Source: Pseudofrankia coriaricola
GTDB lineage: Bacteria > Actinomycetota > Actinomycetes > Frankiales > Frankiaceae
Assembly (NCBI RefSeq): GCF_001854805.1
Contig: NZ_MBLO01000033.1
Location: 1 to 57,893, forward strand
Direction: 5' to 3'
DNA: 57,893 nucleotides
The notes under the pieces are model-generated. The model was not told the origin of the DNA and did not search any database. It worked only from the letters and a program-made list of their open reading frames with translations. The translations under genes and the position numbers were made by a program. Below, piece by piece: positions 45,142 through 54,824 of the stretch. How positions within the stretch are numbered: position 1 is the first letter of the stretch; every line of letters starts with the position of its first letter.

Positions 45142-46518
45142 ATGGTTGACGACGCCGCCGCTGCCGCCGCTACCGACGTGCCCACCCCCGCCGGCCTGGT
45201 GCTCGCGCCGTTCCGCGCGGCCAGGTTCACCGCCGCCGCCGGGGCCGCCGAGAACCTGGCGGCGCTGACGTCCCCGCCGTACGACGTGATCGATGACGCG
45301 GGGGTGACGGCGCTGGAGGCAGCCGACCCGCACAACGTGGTCCGGCTGATCCTGCCCAAGGACCGCTCGGCCGGCGAGCCCGGCAGCCGCTACGCGCGCG
45401 CGGCCGAGACCCTGGCCGACTGGCTGGGCTCCGGCATCCTGGCGCGCGACGACGCGCCGGCGCTCTATGTCTACGAGGAGGAGCAGGACGGTCACCGCCA
45501 GCGCGGCCTCGTCGGCGCCGTCGCGCTCGCCGACCCGGACGCCGGGATCATCCTGCCGCACGAGAACACCATGGCCGGCCCGGTCTCCGACCGGCTGGCG
45601 CTGCAGCAGGCGACGCGGGCCAACCTCGAACCGATCTTCCTGCTCTACGAGGGCGGCGGCGAGACCAGTCGGATTGTCGCGGAGACCGTCGCCACCGAGC
45701 CGCTGCTCGCCACGGTCACCGATGACCGGGATCCCTCCCAAATCGGCGAAGGCGATTCGGGAGGTTGTGTCGCGCACCGGATCTGGGCGCTGACCGAGCC
45801 GGCCACGCTCGTCACGATCGCCGCCGACCTGCTGCCGCGCCGCGCCGTGATCGCCGACGGCCACCACCGCTATGCGACCTACCGGCACTACCAGGCCGAA
45901 CGGCACGCCGCCGACGACGGCCCCGGCCCGTGGGACTTCGGTCTGACCTTCCTCGTCGACGCGACCGTCTCCGGCCCGCAGGTGCACCCGATCCACCGGG
46001 CCGTGCGCGGCCTGTCCGTCGCCGAGGCCGCTCGCCGGGCCGAAGGTGCGTTCGCCGTGCGCCACCTGACCACGGCGGGCGCGGCGGGCTCCGCCGACGT
46101 CGCGCTGCTGCTCGACGAGCTGGCCAAGGCCGGCCAGGCCGGGCACGCGTTCGCCATCACCGACGGCCGCGACGCCTACCTGCTGACCGAGCCAAGCGCC
46201 GAGGTACTGGCCCGCAGCCTGCCGGCGGACCGCTCGGCGGCCTTCCGCGGCCTGGACGTCACGGTCGCGCACCTAACGCTGATCAGCGACGTCTGGGGCC
46301 AGGAGGACAAGGTCGGCGTCGTCGACTACTTCCACGACGCCCCGGCCGCGATCGCCGCGGCGGCGGGCGGCGCCGGCACCGCGCTGCTGCTCAACCCCAC
46401 CCCGGTCGCCGGCGTGACGGCGGTCGCCGGGGCCGGTGAGCGCATGCCGCGCAAGTCGACCCTTTTCACCCCCAAGCCCCGCACCGGCCTGCTCATCCGC
46501 CTCCTCGACGAGTCCTGA
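45142..46518 (+). CDS. DUF1015 family protein
   Basis: 458 residues from ATG 45142 (ATG 45133 also in frame). DUF1015 marks: LVLAPFRAARFTAAAGAAEN, LTSPPYDVIDDAGVTALEA, HNVVRLILPKD, the ALYVYEEEQDGHRQRGLVGA strand, ILPHENTMAGPVSDRLAL and the conserved ADGHHRYATYRHYQAERHA. The family is widespread and annotated as kinase-related or SpoU-like without firm proof. A family C element interrupts the non-conserved loop before VAHRIWALTEP. A strong hairpin follows the stop. Confidence 0.9.
   Translation: MVDDAAAAAATDVPTPAGLVLAPFRAARFTAAAGAAENLAALTSPPYDVIDDAGVTALEAADPHNVVRLILPKDRSAGEPGSRYARAAETLADWLGSGILARDDAPALYVYEEEQDGHRQRGLVGAVALADPDAGIILPHENTMAGPVSDRLALQQATRANLEPIFLLYEGGGETSRIVAETVATEPLLATVTDDRDPSQIGEGDSGGCVAHRIWALTEPATLVTIAADLLPRRAVIADGHHRYATYRHYQAERHAADDGPGPWDFGLTFLVDATVSGPQVHPIHRAVRGLSVAEAARRAEGAFAVRHLTTAGAAGSADVALLLDELAKAGQAGHAFAITDGRDAYLLTEPSAEVLARSLPADRSAAFRGLDVTVAHLTLISDVWGQEDKVGVVDYFHDAPAAIAAAAGGAGTALLLNPTPVAGVTAVAGAGERMPRKSTLFTPKPRTGLLIRLLDES
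45729..45767 (+). repeat. Family C palindromic element, locus 6 (inside DUF1015 gene)
   Basis: CCTCCCAAATCGGC, GAA, then GGCGATTCGGGAGG form an imperfect stem. It encodes DPSQIGEGDSGG in a loop between conserved segments and leaves the frame open. Confidence 0.75.
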
Positions 46519-46562
46519 GCGGGTGTGGTGGCCAGACCCGCCGGCCTGGCCACCACACCCGC
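46519..46562 (+). terminator. Strong hairpin directly after the DUF1015 gene
   Basis: A perfect 17-bp stem: GCGGGTGTGGTGGCCAG at 46519-46535 and its complement at 46546-46562. It starts on the base after the stop codon. No U-tract follows; CACC-rich sequence follows instead. Confidence 0.8.
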
Positions 46563-46679
46563 CACCGCACCACCCGCCACCGCACCACCCGTCACCGCCC
46601 CGCAGAAGCGCGACGAGGGCCGGCGCCGGGGGCTCCCGTTACTCAGGCGGGAGACATGCCGATGGCAGCCTGTCGTCCG

Positions 46680-49600
46680 CTAGTCGTCCACCTGCCCGTC
46701 GTCGGCGGGGCCCTCGGCCTTCGCCTCGGCGGAGGCCTCCTGACCCAGCGGCAGGCGCTCGGCGGCCGGGATCTCGCGCAGTCCCAGGCCGCTGAACAGC
46801 ACGCTCAGGTCCGGCAGGCCACCGGGACGGGCGGCCTCGCGTCGGGCCGGCTCGGCCTCAGCGGCGGCCGGCTCACCGGTGCCGAGAAGCGCGAGCGACG
46901 AGCTCCCGTCGTCGAACAGCACCGGTGCGACGCCCTTCGCGCCGTTTGCCTCCTGGGAGTCGCCCGGGCCCGGGTCGCCCTCCGCGGAGGGCTCACCGCC
47001 CACCACCGCTGATGCCTCGCCGCTGACCGCCGCCGAGGCCTCATCGCTGATCGCCACGTCCGGGCCACCGGCTACCACGTCGCCACCGGCGGCGTCCTGG
47101 CTCGGCGTGCCCGCGCCGCCGGGCGCCACGTCACCCGAGGGCGCCACGCCACCCGAGTCAGTCTCGTCGGCCGAGGAGGCCGCCGCTCCGGACGCCGGCG
47201 TCCTGGCGGCGACCGGCTCGTCCGCGGATGTGGCCTCCTGGGCGTCCTGGGCGGCGAGCTGGGTCATGAGCTCATAGGCGCGCTCGTTGGCGTCGGTCTC
47301 GTCCTCTTCGTCGATCGCCGCCGCCGCCTCGAACGCCCGCAGCGCATCCCCCGGCCGGCCCGCGTCGAGCAGCGCCTCGGCGTAGGCGTAGCGCAGCCGG
47401 GCCGTCCACGGCCGCGGCTCGCCGGGCCGGGTCGCCTCGTCATGGAGCAGGACGACCGCGGCCTCCGGTTGGCCGAGGTCACGGCGCGCGCCGGAGCCGA
47501 CCATCAGCAGCTCGGCGTGCCCAGCCGGGTCGAGCGTCTCGATCGACGGGTCGCTGAGGTAGGCGATGGCCCGCTCCGGGCGGCCAAGTCCGCGCTCGGC
47601 ATCCGCGATCATGGGCAGGTAACGCGGCGAGCCGTCCATCCGGCGGGCCGTGCGCAGCTCGACCAGCGCCGTCGCGTACTCCCCCGCGTGGTAGGCCGCT
47701 ATGCCGGCGGCCTCCCTGGTCGCGGGCAGCCGGGCCGCGAGGCTCGCGGCCGCGCGGCCGTGCGCGAGAGCGAGCGCCGGGTCGTCGTCGAGGAACATCG
47801 CGGCGGCGACCAGGTGGCGCGCCACCACCTCGGCGAGACCGGTCGGCAGGCTGCGCAGCTCCTTGCGGACCTCCAGGTCGAGCAGCTCGGGTTGCGCCTC
47901 GTCCGGCAGCAGCGGCGCCTCGACGCGCGGCCGGGTGGTCAACGCCGGCCCCTGGCCGTGCTCTCCCGGCCCGGCCCGACGGTCCGTGGCCCGCCCGGCG
48001 CGCCGGACCGGCCGGCCCGACTCGCCCTCGTGCCCGCGCGCCCCGCGTCCGGGAGCACCCGGCCGCGCCGCGGCACCGCCTCGCGGTCCCCGGTCACCGG
48101 CCCGCGGCCCACCCTGGCCGCGCGGCGACGTCCCCCAGCCACCCTCGCGCCTGGGCCCTCTCGCCGCACCGGCCGCATCACCACGCGAGGCGCCCGCCTC
48201 GCGATGGCCGTCCATGGACGCCGGCCGGGCAGAGGCCCCGCCGCCACCCGTCTCACCGGAGGTGCCATGGCCCGCCGTGCCGCCTCCGGCCGGCGCGGAC
48301 GCCGCCGTGTCGTTCTGGCTCGCCGTTGCCGGGCCGGCCGCGGTGGCCGGCGACGCCGCCAGCACGGTCGTGCCCGGCCCTGCTGGCGGCGTGCGGCCGG
48401 CAGCGGGCTCGACCGCTGTGGCCTCGCGGGCTACGGGCGCCGCGCCCTCGGCCGGCAGCGCCCAGGACGGCGGACCGGCCGGGCGACGCTCGCCACGATC
48501 ACGGTCGTAGCGGGCGCCCCGGCTGTCGCCGTGCCCGCTTTCCCCCCCATGACGACGATCGTCCCGGCGGCCACGGTCCGCCCCGCCGGCGGGGCGGTCC
48601 GGGCGCCCTGTTGGCCGGTCGTACCGCTGGCCGTCTCGAGGCCCCTGCTCGGGCCGCGGCGGGCGGTGGGGCGTCCGACCATCCCGGGCGTCGCCCGCCC
48701 GGTCACGGGCATCGCCGGCGCGGGCCGCGCCGTAGCCGCCGGATCCACCCGCGCGGTCACTCCGATAGCCACCGGAACCACCGGGACGGTCACTCCGGTA
48801 GCTGGAACCGGCCGCACGGTCACCCCGGTAACCACCAGAGCCACCGGATCCACCGGATCCGGTGGATCCGGTGGATCCACCAGAGCCGCTGGATCCGCCC
48901 GCGCGGTCATTCCGATAGCCACCGGATCCACTGGGACGGTTACCGCTGGAACCGCCCGTCCGGTCACCGCGGTAGCCAGAGCCACCCGCACGGTCACCGC
49001 TGTAGCTGGAACCGCCTGGGCGGCTACCGCCGCGGTCGGAACCACCTGTGCGGTCACCGCCGTAGCTGGAACCGCCTGTGCGAGTACCGCCATAGTTCGA
49101 ACCGCCTGCGCGGTCGCCCCGATAGCTGGAACCGCCTGTGCGGTCACCGCCGTGGCCGGAACCGCCCGCCCGGTCACCGCCGTGGCCGGAACCACCTGTG
49201 CGGTCACCGCCGCGGTCCGGCCGCTCGGGGCGGTCCGTTCCTGTTCCCCTCCGGTCTGCCTGGCCCGGCCGGTCGGACCAGGCCGGCCGGCTGGGGCGCT
49301 CGGCCCGATGATCGTCCGCCCGGTCCGGCCGGCCAGCGCCCGGGGCCCGATCGGAGCGCCCGCTCCAGGCGGGACGCTCGGAACGCTGCCCGTCTCCGCG
49401 CCCCCAGCCACCGGACTGACCGGACTGACCAGGCCGGCCGGAACCGCCGCGACCGGCGGAGCCGTCGCGGCCGGCGTGCCCCTGTCCGCTTCCGCCACGG
49501 CTGGCCGGACGGTCGTCCCGCCGATCGCTCCGCTCGCCGCCCCGTTCGTCGCGCTCCCGCCATGGACGGCCCGGCCCCGCCGGACGGTCGCTGCCGTGGC

Positions 49601-50588
49601 CGTCACGCGCCGGGCCAGGACGGTGGCCCCGATCGGCCGGACCAGCTGCCTGGCCGAAGCGACGCGGGCGCTCCCCCGATCCGTTCGCATCCGCGGACCA
49701 GTGGCGCTCCGGCCGGCCGCCGGGACGCTCGGCACGGCTGTCACCGCCGGCACGGCCCGCCGTGCTCCAGCCGGTCTGGCGGGCGCCAGAAGGCCGGCCA
49801 CCGGCCGCGTCATGCCCTCCCCTGCGGTCCCCCTGCCCGCCACGGGCGGACGGCCCGGCGCCACCGGACCGCTCGCGCCAGCCGGAGCCACCCCGTCCGC
49901 CGGACGGACCATCGCCGGCCGGGCGGTTACCTCCGCGGAACCCTTCTCCGCCGCGGGCGTTGGCTCCGCCACGGGCGTTGTCGCCGCCGCGGAAGCCGTC
50001 TCCACCACGCGTGCCGGACCGGTCGGCACCGCCGGCGCCCGCGTACGGCCGGCGGTCGCCCCGCTCGTCGCCGTCGCGGCGATAGGAACCTTCACGCGCT
50101 GCCGCGGGCCGGTCCGGCCGGGCACCACCGGCACCACCGCGGGGACGCTCACCGCCGCCCCATCGGGTCGCCGGGCCGCCGGCGCCGCGGCCCGCCGCCC
50201 CGCCGGAGCCTCGGTCACCGCGGAAGCCATCCCGACGCCGGTCGTCGCCCGGCCCTCCGGCCTCGGCAGGTCGCCCGCGCGACCATCCGGTCGCCTCACC
50301 ATGTCCGGGAGCCTCGTCGCGCCGGTATCCCCCGGCCCGGTTCGGGCCACCGGCCGCCGAGGGCCGATGTGGCCGCTGGGCGCCCGCGCCCGCTGCCCCC
50401 CGCGCCTGGCCGCCGGCCGCGCGCCGCCCGCCCGCGCCGCCACCGGCCGAGCGGGACCAGCCACCGGCGCCGCCGTGCCCGCCACCGGCGCGGCCAGCGC
50501 GGCGCGGGGCGGGGGTGGACCCTCGGGAAGCCGACGGACGTGCTGGCTCCCCACCTGTGGGAGACGGAGGGACTGCAGAGCTCGACAT
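46680..50588 (-). CDS. Large Gly/Arg/Ser-rich repeat protein with C-terminal TPR-like domain
   Basis: About 1302 residues from ATG 50588 (ATG 50594 and 50612 are in frame; GGAAG fits 50588). Residues 1 to about 900 are disordered, highly basic and rich in Gly, Arg, Asp, Ser; the part encoded by about 48750-49250 is a run of near-identical GGDRTGGSG- and YRSDRAGGS-type units. From about 47970 down a folded part follows: [80 protein letters not shown], which are TPR-like helix pairs. An acidic Ala/Ser-rich tail ends it. The TPR core resembles a conserved actinobacterial protein of this neighbourhood. The RGG-like N-terminus suggests RNA binding or condensate formation (inference). Confidence 0.8.
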   Translation of the reverse strand: MSSSAVPPSPTGGEPARPSASRGSTPAPRRAGRAGGGHGGAGGWSRSAGGGAGGRRAAGGQARGAAGAGAQRPHRPSAAGGPNRAGGYRRDEAPGHGEATGWSRGRPAEAGGPGDDRRRDGFRGDRGSGGAAGRGAGGPATRWGGGERPRGGAGGARPDRPAAAREGSYRRDGDERGDRRPYAGAGGADRSGTRGGDGFRGGDNARGGANARGGEGFRGGNRPAGDGPSGGRGGSGWRERSGGAGPSARGGQGDRRGGHDAAGGRPSGARQTGWSTAGRAGGDSRAERPGGRPERHWSADANGSGERPRRFGQAAGPADRGHRPGPARDGHGSDRPAGPGRPWRERDERGGERSDRRDDRPASRGGSGQGHAGRDGSAGRGGSGRPGQSGQSGGWGRGDGQRSERPAWSGRSDRAPGAGRPDRADDHRAERPSRPAWSDRPGQADRRGTGTDRPERPDRGGDRTGGSGHGGDRAGGSGHGGDRTGGSSYRGDRAGGSNYGGTRTGGSSYGGDRTGGSDRGGSRPGGSSYSGDRAGGSGYRGDRTGGSSGNRPSGSGGYRNDRAGGSSGSGGSTGSTGSGGSGGSGGYRGDRAAGSSYRSDRPGGSGGYRSDRAGGSGGYGAARAGDARDRAGDARDGRTPHRPPRPEQGPRDGQRYDRPTGRPDRPAGGADRGRRDDRRHGGESGHGDSRGARYDRDRGERRPAGPPSWALPAEGAAPVAREATAVEPAAGRTPPAGPGTTVLAASPATAAGPATASQNDTAASAPAGGGTAGHGTSGETGGGGASARPASMDGHREAGASRGDAAGAARGPRREGGWGTSPRGQGGPRAGDRGPRGGAAARPGAPGRGARGHEGESGRPVRRAGRATDRRAGPGEHGQGPALTTRPRVEAPLLPDEAQPELLDLEVRKELRSLPTGLAEVVARHLVAAAMFLDDDPALALAHGRAAASLAARLPATREAAGIAAYHAGEYATALVELRTARRMDGSPRYLPMIADAERGLGRPERAIAYLSDPSIETLDPAGHAELLMVGSGARRDLGQPEAAVVLLHDEATRPGEPRPWTARLRYAYAEALLDAGRPGDALRAFEAAAAIDEEDETDANERAYELMTQLAAQDAQEATSADEPVAARTPASGAAASSADETDSGGVAPSGDVAPGGAGTPSQDAAGGDVVAGGPDVAISDEASAAVSGEASAVVGGEPSAEGDPGPGDSQEANGAKGVAPVLFDDGSSSLALLGTGEPAAAEAEPARREAARPGGLPDLSVLFSGLGLREIPAAERLPLGQEASAEAKAEGPADDGQVDD
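48750..49260 (-). repeat. Coding tandem repeats (Gly-Gly-Asp-Arg type)
   Basis: Units of about 36 bp containing CGGTTCC or CGGATCC and GCGGTGACCG-like parts, repeated a dozen or more times with small changes. They encode the GGDRAGGS array of the large protein. Near 48840-48890 GGATCC palindromes are clustered (CCGGATCCGGTGGATCC). Such repeats are prone to copy-number change. Confidence 0.75.
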
Positions 50589-51265
50589 CGTCATCGCTTC
50601 CGATCGGCCCACGCCATCGTGGGTTCCACTGTTGACTTCTGGTTACGTTCGTCTAGCTTCGTGACCGCGCCCCGCTGGGGCACCTCGCCCACACATCCCA
50701 CCCGGAGGCGGGCGGTGGCGCACAGGTCCCGACGCGGCTGCCCGCACGGGCCCCTCCGCCAGCCGCGGTGGGCCGGCGGCGGCCGGTGGCTCGCCGCGGA
50801 TCGGCGGGACCGGCATGGCCCTCGGAGAATGGGCCTCGGTGAATCGGTTGAGAGCCTGTGAGCATGGCCGGCACCGTGCCGGATGAAACGCCGATGCCGA
50901 GACCCGGGCGGCCCCGGCGACCGGCCACCAGCACTGACAGGCGAAATCACCTGACGGGCGGGTCGCTGATATGACACATCACCGCCGGACACCCACCCAG
51001 GCAAGTGCACCTCAGGCGGCGCTGGCGATGCGCTGTCCTCTACGGTAGTCCTCCGCTCGGGCAGGCCGTGGCCAGTGTGCTCACGGACGCCCGTAGGCCC
51101 GGCGTATCCGCGAGCTTCACGGGTGTCGTGGGCACCCACCGCGGCGACCGGAGCGGCGACGGGCGGTGCCGGCGGCCGAGGACGCCCAGACGAGGCACAG
51201 GCTGGGACCCGACGCGGCATCCCTGTCTGGGGTCCGGGCAAAGCCCCGGCCGGCCGGCCGGCTGC
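50589..51265. other. Upstream region of the repeat protein gene
   Basis: About 680 bp with no gene I can support; frames are Arg/Pro/Gly-rich. It should contain the promoter of the repeat-protein gene and the end of the NRPS-like transcript. Confidence 0.4.
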
Positions 51266-52681
51266 CTACCGCCAACCAGCGGTCGGCGAGCCGGGCGAGG
51301 CCGCCAGATCCCGATCCGGCGCGCTGGCGAGCATGGCGCGCATGTCGTCGACCAGCCGGCCGAAGAGCGGCTCGCGCAGCACGCTGTTGTGGTCGCCGAC
51401 GACGGTGCGGGCCACCGCGTCGCCGGTAAGGATCTCGCCCCAGGGGCCCTCGACCGGCCGGAGGCCCGTCTCGGTATCGCGGGCATCCCACAGCAGGGCG
51501 CGTCCCAGGTAGGGCCGCGGCTTGTAGGCCATCATCAGGAACCGGGACTGGTTGAGGAAGTTGTCGGTGTGCCAGGTGTCCGGCAACTGGACGATGCCGG
51601 TCAGCGGCAGGCGGGCCAGCTGTGCGGCCCGGTCGAGCATGACGCGCAGCTTCCGGGCCGCGCCGCCGTCGCCATCCGCGTCAGGCTCGGCCTCGGCGGC
51701 CAGCGAGGGTGTCGGTGGGGGCGGGGCCTCGCCGTGCGACTCGACGAACGACCCGGACAACGTGAGCTTCACCTTCGTGGGTGGGAAACTGTCGACGATC
51801 GTGAGCAGGGCCACCTCCTCGCCGATCGCGGTGAGCTGCTGGGCCACCTCAAGCGCGATCACGCCGCCGAACGAGTGCCCGAGCAACAGGTAGGGCCCGC
51901 GAGGCCGAAGGAGCCGGATCGTGCGCGCGTGCCGACGCGCGATCGCCGCGACCGACCAGTCCGGGACGGCACGGTGCGACAGCCCGTGTGCCTGCATCGC
52001 GTAGACCGGCCGCTCGCCGGCGAAATGGGTCGCGATCCCCGCCATGACGACGGCATAGCCTCCCGCGCCCACGAAGCAGAACAGCGGCGTGCCCGCGCCG
52101 TCGGTGCGCAGCGGGAGCACGTCATGGTGGCGCAATGTGTCGATGTCGGCGTCGGCCTGCGCGACCAGTCGGGCGAGTTCGGCGACCGTGTTGGCCTGCG
52201 CGACCGCCGAGAACGGCAGCGGCACCCGGAGCTCGGACTCGATCCGCGCTGCGATCTCCTGGACGAGCGGATCGTCTCCGCCCAGCGCCCGGAAGTCGTC
52301 GTGGATGCCCACGGTCCGCAGGCCCAGCGCCCGCGCCCACACCCCGGCGACGGCCTCCTCCCAGTCGTTGCGCGGCTCGTCGCCAGCCAGGGGCGGCGGG
52401 GCCGACGGCAGCGCGGTCCGGTCGGCATCGCCCAGGACAGTGCGCGGCAGCCCGGGCACGACCACGACCGTCGCCGGAACCGCGGACTGGGGCAGCCCGG
52501 CCGCCAGCAGCGAGCGGCGGACGGCCGCCGGCGACGGCTCGCCGCCGGGTGCCGGCACCACGTAGGCGACGAGCCGGGGCGGCTCAGTCGCCCGGTCGGT
52601 CACCACCACCGCGTCGGAGACGTTCTCGGCGCCGAGCAGCGCCGCCTCGATCTCGACGGGCTCCGCCAGGTAGCCGCGCAC
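51266..52681 (-). CDS. NRPS-like truncated termination module (A-domain tail, carrier protein, thioesterase) with lost key residues
   Basis: 471 residues from GTG 52681. Residues 1-95 match only the C-terminal subdomain of an adenylation domain (RGYLAEPVEIEAALLGAENV; LPRTVLGDADRTALP), beginning at the RGxRIEPxEIE hinge. In the A10 motif the usual NGKVDR Lys is replaced (LGDADR). Residues 105-180 are a carrier protein fold, but the phosphopantetheine Ser in LGGDS is Asp (LGGDDPLVQEI), so it cannot be loaded. Residues 200-470 are a type I thioesterase: PLFCFVGAGGYAVV, the nucleophile motif LLLGHSFGGVIALEV, an Asp in LTIVDSFPP, and His in VVGDHNSVL, so the catalytic triad looks intact. Possibly a free-standing acyl thioesterase or hydrolase using the N-terminus as a docking scaffold. 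Confidence 0.85.
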   Translation of the reverse strand: MRGYLAEPVEIEAALLGAENVSDAVVVTDRATEPPRLVAYVVPAPGGEPSPAAVRRSLLAAGLPQSAVPATVVVVPGLPRTVLGDADRTALPSAPPPLAGDEPRNDWEEAVAGVWARALGLRTVGIHDDFRALGGDDPLVQEIAARIESELRVPLPFSAVAQANTVAELARLVAQADADIDTLRHHDVLPLRTDGAGTPLFCFVGAGGYAVVMAGIATHFAGERPVYAMQAHGLSHRAVPDWSVAAIARRHARTIRLLRPRGPYLLLGHSFGGVIALEVAQQLTAIGEEVALLTIVDSFPPTKVKLTLSGSFVESHGEAPPPPTPSLAAEAEPDADGDGGAARKLRVMLDRAAQLARLPLTGIVQLPDTWHTDNFLNQSRFLMMAYKPRPYLGRALLWDARDTETGLRPVEGPWGEILTGDAVARTVVGDHNSVLREPLFGRLVDDMRAMLASAPDRDLAASPGSPTAGWR

Positions 52682-52989
52682 CGCTCACCATCCCATCAGC
52701 CGCCCAGCACCCGAGACGGTATTAGAGCACCCTTTGTCGCGGGATGTCCGCCCCGGGCCGCCTCGGCAGTCGGTCCGAGAAGGGGGATCTCCGGCTCGGT
52801 CCGCCGTTCCAACGTCCGTCGTCCGAAGTCGCGTCATGCGCTGGTGGGGGTGGAGGGCTGCGGCAAGGCACCGGTGGGGGAGGAATCGTTGGTCAGCGTC
52901 GGGTGACGGTGGCGAGCCCGTCGGGCCGAGGACCCTCCGCGGGAAACCGCCCGATCTCCGCCTCTGGGCGGGACGCGAGCGGGTTCGCG
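52682..52989. other. Gap between argG and the NRPS-like gene
   Basis: 308 bp, nothing recognisable as coding. A less GC-rich patch (GGTATTAGAGCACCCTTTG near 52718) may hold the promoter of the NRPS-like gene. Confidence 0.4.
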
Positions 52990-54249
52990 CTACTCGGTCT
53001 CAAGGAGTCCCTGGACCTGGCCGGCACGGGACGCCGTCCGCGCGCCGACGCCGAGCACCTGCAGAAAGCCCTCGGAGTCCTTGTGGTCGAAGGCGCCGAC
53101 CCGGCTCATCGACGCGTCCTCTTCGCTGTAGAGCGAGTGCGGGATGTCCGCCGCGCCGGCGAAGTTGACGGTGCCCCGGTAGAGCTCAAGCGTGATCGAG
53201 CCGGTGGCGAGCTGGGCGACCTCGGAGACGACCTTGCGCGCGAGCTGCGAGCCAAGGTCCTCGCCATAGGCCTGATACAGCTGCTCGCCGAGGAAGTCCG
53301 ACGCGAACTCGAAGATCTTCCTGGCCCGGCGGTCGAGGATCGTCTGCAGCAGGTACTCGTAGGCGCTGCCCAACAGCTCCATGCCGGGTGCCTCATAGAC
53401 ACCGCGGGACTTCACTCCGACGAAACGATTCTCAACCAGGTGCAGGTTGATGCCGACGCTGTGCCGGCCACCGATCTGGTTGGCAAGCTCAAGGACCTCC
53501 GCCGCGTCCGAGATCGCCTGGCCGGCGATCGAGACTGGACGGCCCTTCTCGAACACGACCGTGACCAGTTCCGGCTGGTCAGGGGCGTCAACCGGGCGGA
53601 CACCCATGATCGGGTTGACGAAGTTGGCGCCGGTGGTCAACGACTCGAGCACGCCGGCTTCGTGCGTCAGGCCGAGCAGGTTGGCGTCGGTGGAGTATGG
53701 AGACGTGCGGGTGGCCCGGATCGGTAGGCCGTGCTTCTCGCAGTAGTCGATCATCTCCTCGCGCCCGCCGAAGGTGTCGAGGAAAGCCTGGTCGCGCCAG
53801 GGCGCGTAGACAGAGACGCTGGGCGCCAGCATGTTCGGGACGAGCTGGAACCGGGCCTGGTCGTTGCCCCGGCCGGTCGCACCGTGACTGAGGATCTTGA
53901 TGCCACGCTCGAGAATGTGCGGAAGCATTCCGCGGATCGTGACGTACCGGCCCAGCGGGGTCGTGTTCCAGTACCGGCCCTCATACCGGGTGAGGCCCTG
54001 GACAGCCTGAATGCCGGCCTCGCCCATCTCGGTACGCAGCGGGACGACGACAGCCTCGACCGCGCCGCAGGCCTTCATCCGCTCGGCGACGACGTCGAGG
54101 CCCTCGCTCTCGTCCGGCTGGCCGAGGTCCGCGGTGAAGCAGATGACCTTGACACCGTGCGAGGTCAGCCAGTGGGTGACCGTGCAGCTGTCAAGCCCAC
54201 CCGACGCGAAGAAGGCGACGCTCTCGCCCTTGAGGTCCTTGATCTCCAT
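52990..54249 (-). CDS. argG: Divergent argininosuccinate synthase
   Basis: 419 residues from ATG 54249. ArgG joins citrulline and aspartate using ATP. The PP-loop is FFASGGLDSCTVTHWL, where the usual motif is SGGLDTS; LGQPDES follows. Other family marks: TRYEGRYWNTTPLGRYVTIR, LSHGATGRGNDQARFQLVPN, then LPIRATRTSPYSTDANLLGL, THEAGVLE, SRGVYEAPGM and ELYRGTVNFAG. It stands alone: argH, argR and other arginine genes are not adjacent. It lies with an NRPS-like gene downstream and an HD-domain gene upstream, all on the same strand, so it may serve a special pathway rather than (or besides) arginine synthesis. Confidence 0.9.
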   Translation of the reverse strand: MEIKDLKGESVAFFASGGLDSCTVTHWLTSHGVKVICFTADLGQPDESEGLDVVAERMKACGAVEAVVVPLRTEMGEAGIQAVQGLTRYEGRYWNTTPLGRYVTIRGMLPHILERGIKILSHGATGRGNDQARFQLVPNMLAPSVSVYAPWRDQAFLDTFGGREEMIDYCEKHGLPIRATRTSPYSTDANLLGLTHEAGVLESLTTGANFVNPIMGVRPVDAPDQPELVTVVFEKGRPVSIAGQAISDAAEVLELANQIGGRHSVGINLHLVENRFVGVKSRGVYEAPGMELLGSAYEYLLQTILDRRARKIFEFASDFLGEQLYQAYGEDLGSQLARKVVSEVAQLATGSITLELYRGTVNFAGAADIPHSLYSEEDASMSRVGAFDHKDSEGFLQVLGVGARTASRAGQVQGLLETE

Positions 54250-54824
54250 GTCGTCCCGCTCCCGTCCGATGGGCCAGTTGGATCCGTGACCAGCCAGCAT
54301 CAGGCCGGCCGCCATCGGCGGCTCCGGATGCCCAAGTCTCCCGCGTTCCGCCGCATCACGACGGCGGTTCCCGGCGTCCCGCCGCTCAGTGACCCTCACC
54401 AGGGCCAAGCGACGGATTACAGCCTGCCTGGCCAGCAGCCCGCGCCCCGCCCCGGACGCTATGACCTGACCCGCACCTGCGCCCGCAATTCTATACATGC
54501 CTTCGCATGTTCATCCAACACCCGTGCGCCAGACCACCCGTCACACGACCTATGCCTGGCCGCGGAGGCCGTGCCGCATCGAGTACCCGGCGCGAACGAG
54601 CGCTGAGCGGCTCGCCCGAGAACCCGTGGCGCGACCGCTGGACCGCTCGTCGGGCGGCCGAGAACTTGTCGAGCCGGCCGACTGTCAGGCCCGACGGCCG
54701 CCTGGCCCGACGGCCGTCGGGCCGTCAGCGGTCCAGTTGTCGGGCCGCCCGATCGTCGGCGATCGGCCGATGGCCATCGGCTGGGCGAGTTCCCCACGGC
54801 CCGGCCTCCCTGACCCGGCCCGGC
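54250..54824. other. Upstream region of argG
   Basis: 575 bp without a recognisable gene. It is rich in self-complementary sequence; a perfect 20-bp palindrome, GGCCCGACGG/CCGTCGGGCC, lies at 54704-54723 and related GGCCGAC/GATCGGCC pieces surround it. It should contain the argG promoter. Confidence 0.5.

Noticed and set aside
48750-49260. CRISPR array
   Set aside because: The regular units are coding repeats of a Gly-rich protein; there are no unique spacers between identical repeats and no cas genes.
47442-50861. A 1139-codon open frame on the plus strand opposite the Gly/Arg-rich gene
   Set aside because: Mirror of a repetitive high-GC gene; the product is Pro/Arg/Thr noise with no domain, while the minus strand has a coherent TPR part and a ribosome site.
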